DNA of 10,427 nt from Chrysiogenia bacterium (GCA_020434085.1 JAGRBM010000583.1:1-10427), one strand, 5' to 3'; counted from the first letter of the stretch, positions 1 to 6,343 are shown. Numbers and translations: made by a program. Notes: generated by a model not told the origin, from the letters alone.

Positions 1-497
1 AGATGCTCGGCCCAGAGCCGCTGGAGGAAGTGGCGCTGCGCCTCCGACTGGGGACCGCGCCCGTGCGGGGCGAGCGCATCGATCGCATCGTTGGCGCTGA
101 GCTCTTCGCGGGCCATGAGCAGTGCGGCCAGCACGACGCCCGTGCGCCCGATCCCGGCCATGCAGTGATAAACGACGGGTTTGCCGTCATCGAGAAGCGT
201 TTCGGTCAGCTCCACGATCTCCTCCATCTGGGAGACGCTGGGAACCGAAAAATCTTCCATGGGGACATGGATGAGATCGAATCGCTCGCGCCAGGGAGCC
301 GGCAGCAGGTAGGGACGCTCGCGAAGATTGACGATGGCGCGCACGCCCTCACCGTCGAGAATCTTGAGGTCGTCTTCAAGGGAATTCCAGGAACCGGGCT
401 GACAGGCACCGGCAAGCTGCCCGGGTCGCAGCCAGGAGAAGTGGAGGTTCTTAACCCTCTCGATCCTTCCCGCGTCCGTGAACTTCTTTGCACCCAC
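1..497 (-). CDS. DUSP23-like dual-specificity / tyrosine protein phosphatase (3' end cut by window edge)
   Basis: Translation of the minus strand gives a cysteine-dependent phosphatase that hydrolyses phosphotyrosine or phosphoserine/threonine esters, probably cytosolic since no signal peptide is seen. From the GTG at 497, the P-loop HCMAGIGRTG spans residues 111-120, with nucleophile Cys112 and phosphate-binding Arg118. Asp82 in VPMEDFSVP fits the general acid. The N-terminal NLHFSWLRPGQLAG (17-30) resembles the NF-W-PG-LAG opening of DUSP23-type enzymes, and the distal GRGPQSEAQRHF is typical of the family C-terminus. The 165 visible residues are near the usual length of about 150, so little is missing. 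The GTG was chosen because GGGGGA lies 9 nt upstream. An in-frame ATG at 590 directly abuts a terminator T-tract and has no ribosome-binding site. The family call is firm; the physiological substrate is unknown and could be a protein, a lipid phosphate or a nucleotide. Confidence 0.88.
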   Translation of the reverse strand, partial: MGAKKFTDAGRIERVKNLHFSWLRPGQLAGACQPGSWNSLEDDLKILDGEGVRAIVNLRERPYLLPAPWRERFDLIHVPMEDFSVPSVSQMEEIVELTETLLDDGKPVVYHCMAGIGRTGVVLAALLMAREELSANDAIDALAPHGRGPQSEAQRHFLQRLWAEH

Positions 498-590
498 CTG
501 AGACGATCCCCCGCATGAAACGTACAAAAGTTGAAAATCTGAGGGGCCTTGCACCGCACGCGGATAAACCTGCGCTGGTGCCCGATACAT

Positions 591-637
591 AAAAAAGGAG
601 AACGCTGCCGCCGCCAGAATCCGGCGCAGTGTTCCCC
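591..637 (-). terminator. Factor-independent terminator in the leader of the phosphatase gene
   Basis: Read on the minus strand, the 5' arm GGGGAACACTGCGCCG (637-622), an 8-nt loop (621-614) and the 3' arm CGGCGGCAGCGTTCTCC (613-597) form a long stem with one mismatch, one G-U pair and one bulge. Six Ts follow at 596-591. There is no T-run on the plus-strand side, so it acts on minus-strand transcription. It lies 94 nt before the phosphatase start with no minus-strand coding gene ahead of it, so it ends either a small RNA or a regulated leader. Confidence 0.8.
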
Positions 638-720
638 TTACAACCCAAAGTTGGCCCGGCGAACGCCCCCCAGCAATTAGACCGGGCCAAACACTGGGGG
701 GCAGTTTAACGCTGCCCAGA
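622..720 (-). promoter_or_regulatory. Structured leader RNA with antiterminator-like pairing (candidate attenuator/riboswitch or small RNA)
   Basis: On the minus strand, hairpin 1 pairs GGGCAG (717-712) with CTGCCC (704-699). Next, CAGTGTT followed directly by TGGCCCGG (696-682) can pair perfectly with CCGGGCCA (659-652) and AACACTG (633-627), leaving an 18-nt bulge (651-634) on the 3' side. AACACTG is also inside the 5' arm of the terminator hairpin (637-622), so the two structures exclude each other, which is the usual logic of an attenuator. The leader would run from about 796 (a weak promoter) to the terminator and continue into the phosphatase gene. I recognise no known riboswitch class, 6S RNA, SRP RNA, tmRNA or RNase P motif. 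An independent terminated small RNA is the main alternative. Confidence 0.5.
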
Positions 721-772
721 GCCCCCCGGCAAGAGGAAAACGCAGCGATACAAAACGCCCGATTTGACGCAC
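677..772 (-). other. Possible short leader ORF (31 codons) in the phosphatase leader
   Basis: A GTG at 772 is preceded by GGGG (783-780) at 7-nt spacing and opens a 31-codon frame. The frame ends at a TAA (679-677) located in the loop between the TGGCCCGG and CCGGGCCA arms. The peptide is rich in Arg, Phe and Val, with a single Trp. A stop codon in the switching region is what translational attenuation would need, but an ORF of this length is easily found by chance in GC-rich DNA. Weakly supported. Confidence 0.15.
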
Positions 773-802
773 TCTACGGCCCCAAACCGCCCAAAACACG
801 GT

Positions 803-832
803 TTTAAAGTGATTGACTGAGTCGTCAGTCAT
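803..832 (-). promoter_or_regulatory. Weak minus-strand promoter overlapping the operator
   Basis: On the minus strand, ATGACT (832-827) is a four-of-six match to a -35 box. An 18-nt spacer separates it from TTTAAA (808-803), a four-of-six -10 match. A transcript would start near 796 and read through the structured leader into the phosphatase gene. The operator palindrome overlaps its -35 box and fills its spacer. The match is modest and rests partly on the need for a promoter upstream of the leader. Confidence 0.35.
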
Positions 833-841
833 GGGCATAAT
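813..841 (+). promoter_or_regulatory. Sigma70-type promoter of the MpaB/DUF2236 triplet operon
   Basis: TTGACT (813-818) matches the -35 consensus at five of six positions. The spacer is exactly 17 nt, and CATAAT (836-841) matches the -10 at five of six. The start point would fall near 848. This rules out the in-frame ATG at 847 as a useful start for the first oxygenase gene and supports the ATG at 913. Confidence 0.72.
814..831. promoter_or_regulatory. TetR-family-type operator palindrome
   Basis: TGACTGAGTCGTCAGTCA is a perfect inverted repeat of 7-bp arms around a 4-bp centre. The TGAnTGA-n4-TCAnTCA layout resembles operators of TetR-family regulators, notably the FadR-type fatty-acid regulators of Bacillus and relatives. 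It overlaps the plus-strand -35 box and fills much of its spacer, the position expected for repression by occlusion. No regulator gene is in the window, so it would act in trans. The repeat is seen directly; assignment to the TetR family is inference. Confidence 0.65.
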
Positions 842-912
842 TTGAGGTGGCTGGATGCTGCGTTGCGGCACCGGCACACCCTCCCAAGAGGACAAGGAGT
901 ACTTGTCACACC

Positions 913-1890
913 ATGAGCGTCACCCACGCCGATCTCGAAGCCCATCTGGAAAAAATCATCTCTGACTGCAAGGACCCGGCAGCCGGACTCTACGGCCCCG
1001 ATTCCAAGATCTGGCAGGTCAACAAGGAAGCCATCATCTTCCTGGGCGCCGGGCGCGCCGCGCTGCTGCAGACGGCCCACCCCTTCGTCGCCCACGGCGT
1101 CGACCAGCACTCGCAGACCAAGACCAATCCCGCGGGTCGCTTCCAGCGCACCTTCGCCAATGTCTTCGCCATGGTCTTCGGCGACCTGGATTCGGCGCTG
1201 ACCTCGGCCAAGCGCGTGCACCGCATCCACGACATGATCACCGGCAAGATCACCGAGCGCGTGGGCGCCTTCGATGAAGGCAGCGCCTACGAAGCCAACG
1301 ACGAGGACGCCCTTTTCTGGGTGCATGCCACGCTCTGGGATACCTCGGTCCTGATCTACGAACTGCTCTTCCGCGATCTCAGCGACCTGGAAAAAGAGAC
1401 CTACTACCAGGAGACCAAGAAGTTCGCCTACCTCTTCGGCGTGCCCGACGAGCGCATGCCGAAAAGCTGGACCGACTTCATGGCCTACAACGAGCGCATG
1501 TGGGAGTCCGATACCCTTGCGGTCGGAGCGCCCGCGGCCGAGCTGCGCAAGTTCCTGCTCTCGCCGGCCGCGCCCTGGCAGAAGCCGATCATGGACTGGT
1601 ACAAGATCATGACCGCCGGCCTGCTGCCCCCGCGCATCCGGCACCTCTATCGCTTCGAATACGGGCGGCTTGAAAAGCGCATCTTCGATCTCTCCATCCA
1701 GGCCATGCGCCTTGGCATTCGCATCGTGCCCGGACAGCTTCGCTACTTCCCGGCCTACAAGGACGCCAAACTCCGCCTCAAGGGAATCGAGGGGCGCGAC
1801 CGGATCGGCGCGCTGATGGACAAGGCCGTGATCGTCGGCATGAAGAAGGCCAAGGCGGCCGCGCAGAAGAACGCAACGGAGGCGGCATAG
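913..1890 (+). CDS. MpaB/DUF2236-family haem oxygenase, paralogue 1
   Basis: A 325-residue protein of the oxygenase MpaB / rubber-oxygenase catalytic domain family (DUF2236, PF09995). Its relatives include the latex-clearing protein Lcp, a haem b dioxygenase that cleaves polyisoprene, and fungal MpaB, which cleaves a farnesyl chain. Family blocks seen: GRAALLQTAHPFVAHGV (47-63), an R-x-x-R-T motif (76-80), a conserved His106 in RVHRIHDMITG, WVHAT (136-140) and KIMTAGLLPPRIR (231-243). By analogy with Lcp (Arg164, Lys167, Thr168, His198), R-x-x-R-T and His106 may be the haem-pocket residues; this is inference. No signal peptide or clear membrane segment is visible, so it is probably cytosolic. 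The ATG at 913 has AAGGAG 13 nt upstream, a rather long spacing, and lies downstream of the predicted transcription start. Its C-terminus differs from the other two copies. The substrate is unknown; a terpenoid, unsaturated lipid or other alkene is plausible. Confidence 0.88.
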   Translation: MSVTHADLEAHLEKIISDCKDPAAGLYGPDSKIWQVNKEAIIFLGAGRAALLQTAHPFVAHGVDQHSQTKTNPAGRFQRTFANVFAMVFGDLDSALTSAKRVHRIHDMITGKITERVGAFDEGSAYEANDEDALFWVHATLWDTSVLIYELLFRDLSDLEKETYYQETKKFAYLFGVPDERMPKSWTDFMAYNERMWESDTLAVGAPAAELRKFLLSPAAPWQKPIMDWYKIMTAGLLPPRIRHLYRFEYGRLEKRIFDLSIQAMRLGIRIVPGQLRYFPAYKDAKLRLKGIEGRDRIGALMDKAVIVGMKKAKAAAQKNATEAA

Positions 1891-1892
1891 TC

Positions 1893-2888
1893 ATGGAGCA
1901 CTGGCAGGAGACACTCGCCACCGCGCAGGGCCGCAACATGGTCGACCGCGACCGGCTCGAAGCGGCACTCGAGAAAGTCCGCAGCAAGGTCAAGGACCCC
2001 AGCGTCGGGCTCTTCGGCCCGGGCTCGATTGCCTGGCGACTCTACCGCGAGCAGGTGATGGGCGTGGGCGGCGGCCGCGCGCTGCTTCTCCAGACCGCAC
2101 ATCCCTTTGTCTCCCATGCCGTGCAGCAGCACTCGGCCTACCAGACCGATCCCCACGGGCGCGGCGAGCGCACGTTCAAGGCGCTCTTTGCCTGGCTCTT
2201 CGGCGACATGGAAAAGGCCTTCGCCGCCGCGCGGCGGACCTGGGGCGTGCACGAGCGCATTGTGGGCGACATCGCCAACCGCGCGGGCCCCTACGATCAG
2301 GGCGAGCACTACGCCGCCAACGAGCAGCACGCCCTCTTCTGGGTTCACTCGACCCTGTGGGATACGCCCTGGCGTCTCTATGAGATGCTCTTTCGTCCGC
2401 TTTCGCGCGACGAGCGAAACCAGTTCTACGAAGAGACCAAGCTCTTTGCCTACATGTTCGGCATCGAGGACGACTACATCCCGCCGACCTTCGATGATTT
2501 CTGCGCCTACAACGAGAAGATGTTCAACACCGACATCCTGAGCGTCGATGAAGCAAGCATGGACGTGGCGCGCTACGTGCTCGCCGCGCCCAACAAGGCG
2601 AGCGTGCCCATCGTCGAGTGGTACAAGATCATGACCGCCGGCCTGCTGCCCGAGCGCGTGGCCCACGGCTACCAGTTCAAGTGGGGCCGCTTTGAGGAGC
2701 GCGTCTTCGAGGCCTCCATCAAGGCGCTGCGCGCGGGCACGCCGCTCATCCCCGGCCTGCTGCGCTACTCGCCCATCTACCGGCGGGCCGCCCACCGCGT
2801 GGGAGGCACGAGGCCCGGGCGCATCGAGAAACGCATCAACCGCGTTTACCAGCAGATGGAAAACTCCATGGCAAAGGCCGTGGCATAG
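1893..2888 (+). CDS. MpaB/DUF2236-family haem oxygenase, paralogue 2
   Basis: A 331-residue second copy of the same family. Blocks: GRALLLQTAHPFVSHAV (61-77), R-x-x-R-T (90-94), conserved His120 in GVHERIVGDI, AANEQHALFWVHST (141-154) and KIMTAGLLPERV (245-256). It starts 2 nt after the stop of paralogue 1, with GGAGG (1878-1882) inside the upstream gene at 10-nt spacing, so the two are probably translationally coupled. The N-terminal segment up to VDRDRLEAALEK aligns with paralogue 3, which supports the upstream ATG over the one at 1938. It shares with paralogue 3 a C-terminal GTRPGRxEKRxNR motif absent from paralogue 1, so copies 2 and 3 look like the more recent duplication. The reaction is presumably O2-dependent C=C cleavage or oxygenation, but the substrate cannot be read from sequence. 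Confidence 0.88.
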   Translation: MEHWQETLATAQGRNMVDRDRLEAALEKVRSKVKDPSVGLFGPGSIAWRLYREQVMGVGGGRALLLQTAHPFVSHAVQQHSAYQTDPHGRGERTFKALFAWLFGDMEKAFAAARRTWGVHERIVGDIANRAGPYDQGEHYAANEQHALFWVHSTLWDTPWRLYEMLFRPLSRDERNQFYEETKLFAYMFGIEDDYIPPTFDDFCAYNEKMFNTDILSVDEASMDVARYVLAAPNKASVPIVEWYKIMTAGLLPERVAHGYQFKWGRFEERVFEASIKALRAGTPLIPGLLRYSPIYRRAAHRVGGTRPGRIEKRINRVYQQMENSMAKAVA

Positions 2889-2908
2889 TTCCCCGGAGCG
2901 AGAAGCCC

Positions 2909-3928
2909 ATGCGAGCAATGCCGAGCGCGACAACGCCGTGGCTTGAGCCGCTGGCGGTCGTCAATGAGCAAAACATCGTTGATCGCGATCGCTTTGAAAC
3001 CGCGCTCGAGAAGATCCGCACGCGCGTGAAGAAGCCCGAGCAGGGCCTGTTCGGTCCGGACTCCATGATGTGGCGGGTCTTCGGCGATCAGGCGGGTTCC
3101 ATCGGCGCGCTGCGCGCGGTGCTCCTCCAGACGGCGCATCCCTTCATTGCCCACGCGGTCCAGCAGAAGTCGGCCTACCAGACCGACCCCTACGGGCGCG
3201 GAAAGCGCACCATCCGCGCGGTCAATCACTGGATCTTCGGCGACATGGAGATGGCCCTCAACGCCGCGCGCATCGTCTGGAGCGTGCACACCCGCATCAC
3301 CGGCGAGATTGCCAACGACGTGGGCCCCTACGAGAAGGGCGATGCTTACGCCGCCAACGAGCAGCACGCCCTCTTCTGGGTGCACGCCACCACGCTCGAG
3401 GGCCCGCTCCACGTTTATGAATCCATCTACGGGAAGCTCAGCCGCGCCGAGCGCGAGCGCTTTAATGACGAGAGCAAGCTCTTCGCCCTGCTCTTCGGCA
3501 TCGACGAGGCCCTGATCCCGCCCACCTTCGCCGATTTCCAGCAGTACATGCAGACCATGTTCGATTCAGAGGTCGTCACCCCCGATGCGGCAAGCCGCGA
3601 CATCGCAAAATATCTGCTGGCCCCCAAAGGGAAAAACGACGGCGCCGCCATGGCGTGGGCGAAGATCATGACGGCCGGCCTGATGCCGCCGCGCATCCGC
3701 GCGGGCTACGCCTTCCCCTGGGGCTGGCGCCAGGCCGCAATCTACAACGCCAGCCTCAAGGCGATGGCACTCACCGTCCCCCGCCTTCCCGCCGAGCTGC
3801 GCGGCACCCGCCCCTACCGCCGCAGCATGCACGAGGCGCTCGGCACCAGGCCCGGCCGCCTCGAAAAGCGACTCAACCGGGCGATCGATAGGGGGATCGG
3901 TGGCGGGAAGAAGCGGGCTGCGGCTTAG
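2909..3928 (+). CDS. MpaB/DUF2236-family haem oxygenase, paralogue 3
   Basis: A 339-residue third copy, 20 nt after paralogue 2, with GGAG (2895-2898) 10 nt before the ATG; a second in-frame ATG lies at 2918. Blocks: LRAVLLQTAHPFIAHAV (68-84), R-x-x-R-T (97-101), conserved His127 in SVHTRITGEI, ANEQHALFWVHAT (149-161) and KIMTAGLMPPRIR (252-264). It departs from the other copies at several usually conserved places: the H-S after HPFxxHxVxx is K-S (Lys87), the glycine-rich GxGRA lead-in is GALRA, and WDT after the WVHAT block is LEG. The presumed haem-pocket residues are retained, so it is probably active with an altered pocket. It is the last gene before the operon terminator. The three copies could be separate enzymes with different substrates or subunits of one complex. 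Confidence 0.87.
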   Translation: MRAMPSATTPWLEPLAVVNEQNIVDRDRFETALEKIRTRVKKPEQGLFGPDSMMWRVFGDQAGSIGALRAVLLQTAHPFIAHAVQQKSAYQTDPYGRGKRTIRAVNHWIFGDMEMALNAARIVWSVHTRITGEIANDVGPYEKGDAYAANEQHALFWVHATTLEGPLHVYESIYGKLSRAERERFNDESKLFALLFGIDEALIPPTFADFQQYMQTMFDSEVVTPDAASRDIAKYLLAPKGKNDGAAMAWAKIMTAGLMPPRIRAGYAFPWGWRQAAIYNASLKAMALTVPRLPAELRGTRPYRRSMHEALGTRPGRLEKRLNRAIDRGIGGGKKRAAA

Positions 3929-3946
3929 CACTCAAAGCGAGCACAC

Positions 3947-3983
3947 AAGAAAGCGGCGACCCGAAGGGCCGCCCGTTTTCTTT
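3947..3983 (+). terminator. Terminator of the oxygenase operon
   Basis: GGCGACCC (3955-3962), loop GAA and GGGCCGCC (3966-3973) form a stem with one A-C mismatch, followed by CGTTTTCTTT. Flanking AAGAAA (3947-3952) can extend the stem against the T-tract, which would also let it work on the opposite strand. It lies 19 nt after the stop of paralogue 3. Confidence 0.75.
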
Positions 3984-4022
3984 GAATTGCCGCCTCCCCC
4001 CTCCCGTGATATTTCCCCTGCC

Positions 4023-5369
4023 ATGAGCATCAACCTGGACTGGAACAAGGTAAACGCCGAGGCGATCGGCATCTTCAAGGACCTGCTGCGCATCGAGACG
4101 GTCAATCCGCCGGGCAATGAGCTGCCGGCGGCGCTGTTTTTGGCGAAGCTCTTCGACAAGGAAGGCATCGCCTACGACATGGTGGAGAGCGAGCCCACGC
4201 GCGCGTCCATCGTCGCGCGGGTGAGGGGCAACGGGAAGAAGGATCCGCTGCTTCTCAACGGCCACCTGGACGTGGTGCCCGTCGATCGCGAGCACTGGAC
4301 CCACGATCCCTTCGCCGCCGTCGAGGACGAAGGCTGCATCTGGGGCCGCGGCGCGATCGACATGAAGAACATGGTCGCCATGTCGGTGATGACCCTGATT
4401 CTTCTCAAGCGCCTCGAAATCCCGCTCGAGCGCGACGTGATCTTCGCCGGCGTCGCCGACGAGGAAGCGGGCTCGCGGCTGGGATCGCTGTTCCTTGTAA
4501 ACGAGCACCCCGAACTCGTAACCGCCGAGTTCGTGCTCAATGAAGTCGGCGGGCATACCCTGTATATGGGCGACACGCGCTTCTATCCGATCCAGGTCTC
4601 CGAGAAGGGAATCTGCTGGTTCGAGCTCACCGCCGAGGGAGAGCCCGGCCACGGCAGCATGCCGCACCCCAACAACCCGGTGCTGCGCCTGGCGCGCGCC
4701 ATCGAGGACCTTGGCAAGACGCGCATGCCCCAGCACAACACGCAGGTCGTCCAGAACTTCATCAAGACGCTCGCCAAGTCGGCGCCCTTCCCCCTGAGCC
4801 GCATCCTGCCGCTGCTGCTGCAACCGGCGGTGGCCTCGCGCCTCCTTGATGTGATGGAGAAAGTGGACCTCGACCAGAGCATCGGTCTCAACGCCATGCT
4901 CCGCAACACCGCCAGCCCCACGGGACTCAAGGGCAGCGAGAAGATCAACGTCATTCCCTCGAAGGCCAGCGTCCAGGTCGACGGCCGCGTCGTGCCCGGC
5001 CAGAGCGTGGAGAAGTTCATCGAGGAGATCCAGCGCGTCGTGGGCCACGACATGAAGCTCACCATCCTCGACCACCACGAGGGCACGAAATTCGACACGA
5101 ACACGCCCCTCTACGACGCCATCTGCGGCACACTCAAGCAACACGACCCCGAGGGGGTGCCCGTGCCCTACATGATCCCCGGCTTCACCGACTCCTTCGC
5201 CTACGCGCGGCTGGGGGCCACCTGCTACGGCTTCTCACCGGTCAAGCTGGACAAGGGCCTCAACTTCACGCGGATGTACCACGGCCACAACGAGCGCATC
5301 CCCGTGAACGGCTTTACCTGGGGAACCCGCGTGCTCTTTGATCTGGTGAAGGAATTCTGTCAGGCGTAG
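4023..5369 (+). CDS. M20-family metallo-hydrolase (PM20D1 / ArgE / DapE superfamily)
   Basis: A 448-residue di-zinc amidohydrolase or peptidase. Metal and catalytic residues can be placed by family pattern: His81 in GHLDVVP, the bridging Asp113 in GRGAIDMK, the catalytic-base Glu147 and ligand Glu148 in ADEEAG, Glu174 in LNEVGG, and a distal His420 in YHGHNERIPV. The lid-domain His210 in PGHGSMP is also present. The length and the HGxNE ending resemble the carboxypeptidase/PM20D1-like branch, whose members act on N-acyl amino acids or peptides, rather than a committed ArgE or DapE. The precise substrate is uncertain. The ATG at 4023 matches the usual N-terminus; an upstream in-frame extension would run back through the terminator and is rejected. 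No good ribosome-binding site is visible, and a GATATT-like -10 lies only about 10 nt upstream, so the mRNA may have a very short leader. The next gene follows after 87 nt. Confidence 0.87.
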   Translation: MSINLDWNKVNAEAIGIFKDLLRIETVNPPGNELPAALFLAKLFDKEGIAYDMVESEPTRASIVARVRGNGKKDPLLLNGHLDVVPVDREHWTHDPFAAVEDEGCIWGRGAIDMKNMVAMSVMTLILLKRLEIPLERDVIFAGVADEEAGSRLGSLFLVNEHPELVTAEFVLNEVGGHTLYMGDTRFYPIQVSEKGICWFELTAEGEPGHGSMPHPNNPVLRLARAIEDLGKTRMPQHNTQVVQNFIKTLAKSAPFPLSRILPLLLQPAVASRLLDVMEKVDLDQSIGLNAMLRNTASPTGLKGSEKINVIPSKASVQVDGRVVPGQSVEKFIEEIQRVVGHDMKLTILDHHEGTKFDTNTPLYDAICGTLKQHDPEGVPVPYMIPGFTDSFAYARLGATCYGFSPVKLDKGLNFTRMYHGHNERIPVNGFTWGTRVLFDLVKEFCQA

Positions 5370-5456
5370 GGAATCCATCAGTCCGCGACGAACATCTCAT
5401 TTTTCATAGAGGAGTGAGCGCGTGGCCATCCCGCAACAGAATCTGGAGCCCCGGTC

Positions 5457-6245
5457 ATGAGCGGCCCGCGCATGCCCGCGCTCTTCGTCGGCCATGGCTC
5501 ACCACTCCACGCCATTGAGAAGGACCACTGGAGCGAGGGCTTCGCTTCCCTGGCCAAACTCGTTCCAAGGCCCTCGGCAATTTTAAGTATTTCTGCGCAC
5601 TGGTTCATCGGCGGCACTTACTTGACTGGCGAGGCCCGACCGCAGACCATCCACGACTTCTCGGGTTTTCCGCAGGCCCTCTATGAGATCGAGTATCCGG
5701 CAGCGGGGTGTCCCGCACTTGCCGCCCGCGCCTGCGATCTGATCGGAGAAGATCGCGCCGCACTGAACACGCAGTGGGGCCTCGACCACGGCACCTGGAG
5801 CATCCTGCGATGGATGTTCCCGCAGGCGGATGTACCCGTTGTACAACTGAGTATCGACCGCAACCTGAGCGCCCGTGAACATTTGGCCCTTGGCAGCTCG
5901 CTCGCACCACTTCGCGAGGAGGGTGTGCTGATTTTGGGGAGCGGTAACATCACCCACAACCTGCCTGATGCGTTCGGCCGGATGCGGGCAAAGAACGAAG
6001 ACACACCTTCCTGGGCTCGTCAGTTCGACAATGCAGTTACCGACGCCGTTAGCGGGCGTGACGATCCAGTGCTGGCCTCACTGTGGCCCGATACTGAAAA
6101 CGGGCGCCTTGCGCACCCGACCCCAGATCACTTCTTCCCCCTGCTCTACGTCTATGGCGCGACGGATGAGCGTGACACGGCGAGCTTCCCGATCACCGGG
6201 TTCGACCTCGGCTCGCTCTCCATGCGCTCTGTTCTTTTTTCCTGA
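5457..6245 (+). CDS. ygiD: 4,5-DOPA extradiol dioxygenase family protein (YgiD/LigB type)
   Basis: A 262-residue zinc-dependent extradiol dioxygenase of the class III LigB/DODA family. It closely follows E. coli YgiD as I recall it: MPALFVGHGSP, SAHWF, TIHDFxGFPQALY, HNL and the C-terminal GSLSMRSV all align. Predicted metal and catalytic histidines are His13 (GHGSP), His48 (SAHW), His167 (NITHN) and His225 (DHFFPLL). Bacterial YgiD opens the catechol ring of L-DOPA in vitro; its physiological substrate is unclear, so the same applies here. The length matches the family. GGAG (5445-5448) 8 nt before the ATG supports this start. It may be cotranscribed with the M20 hydrolase 87 nt upstream. 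Functional linkage to that gene or to the upstream oxygenases is possible but not shown. Confidence 0.93.
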   Translation: MSGPRMPALFVGHGSPLHAIEKDHWSEGFASLAKLVPRPSAILSISAHWFIGGTYLTGEARPQTIHDFSGFPQALYEIEYPAAGCPALAARACDLIGEDRAALNTQWGLDHGTWSILRWMFPQADVPVVQLSIDRNLSAREHLALGSSLAPLREEGVLILGSGNITHNLPDAFGRMRAKNEDTPSWARQFDNAVTDAVSGRDDPVLASLWPDTENGRLAHPTPDHFFPLLYVYGATDERDTASFPITGFDLGSLSMRSVLFS

Positions 6246-6268
6246 AAATGAGTTCCGCAGTAAAACCG

Positions 6269-6300
6269 CCGCGCGGCGGGGATACCCGAGACCCCGCCGC
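6269..6300. repeat. Overlapping GC palindromes after ygiD
   Basis: A 14-bp perfect palindrome CCGCCGCGCGGCGG (starting near 6268) overlaps a perfect 9-bp stem, GCGGCGGGG (6273-6281) with CCCCGCCGC (6292-6300), around a 10-nt loop. The shared GCGGCGG segment can pair with either flank, so two structures compete. It lies 24 nt past the ygiD stop but has no following T-run on the plus strand, so it is not a standard terminator. On the minus strand TTTT follows only after a 7-nt interval. Confidence 0.6.
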
Positions 6301-6343
6301 CTCGGAAATCCCCGCTCGAGCAGCCAATCCCGGGAGGGGAGTA

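Noticed and set aside
3-518. A 171-codon plus-strand open frame at the left edge
   Set aside because: The opposite strand encodes an intact phosphatase signature (HCMAGIGRTG with general acid and N-terminal motif), so the plus frame is antisense noise.
601-730. 6S RNA, SRP RNA, tmRNA or RNase P RNA in the palindromic leader
   Set aside because: The characteristic conserved cores of these RNAs were looked for and not found, and the fold is not the rod shape of 6S RNA.
591-730. A miniature inverted-repeat transposable element
   Set aside because: The nested inverted repeats do not form terminal repeats around a common core, no target-site duplication was seen, and a T-run and terminator geometry explain the end better.
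847-912. An upstream ATG extending paralogue 1 by 22 residues
   Set aside because: The predicted -10 ends at 841 and transcription would begin near 848. The extra residues have no homology in the sister copies, and the ATG at 913 has an AAGGAG upstream.
829-1644. A 271-codon minus-strand open frame antisense to paralogue 1
   Set aside because: A shadow of a well-supported gene with no ribosome-binding site or family signal.
1755-2933. A 392-codon open frame on the minus strand, antisense to paralogues 1 and 2
   Set aside because: It overlaps two genes with strong family motifs. Its Val/Gly/Ala/His/Arg-rich composition is typical of antisense frames in GC-rich DNA, and it shows no recognisable motif.
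913-3928. Tandem copies as an assembly artefact
   Set aside because: The three copies differ throughout in sequence and in their ends, so they are real diverged paralogues rather than a duplicated read stretch.
3873-5144. A 423-codon open frame on the minus strand antisense to the M20 gene
   Set aside because: Same artefact: the opposite strand carries the full set of M20 metal ligands, and the antisense product shows no motif.
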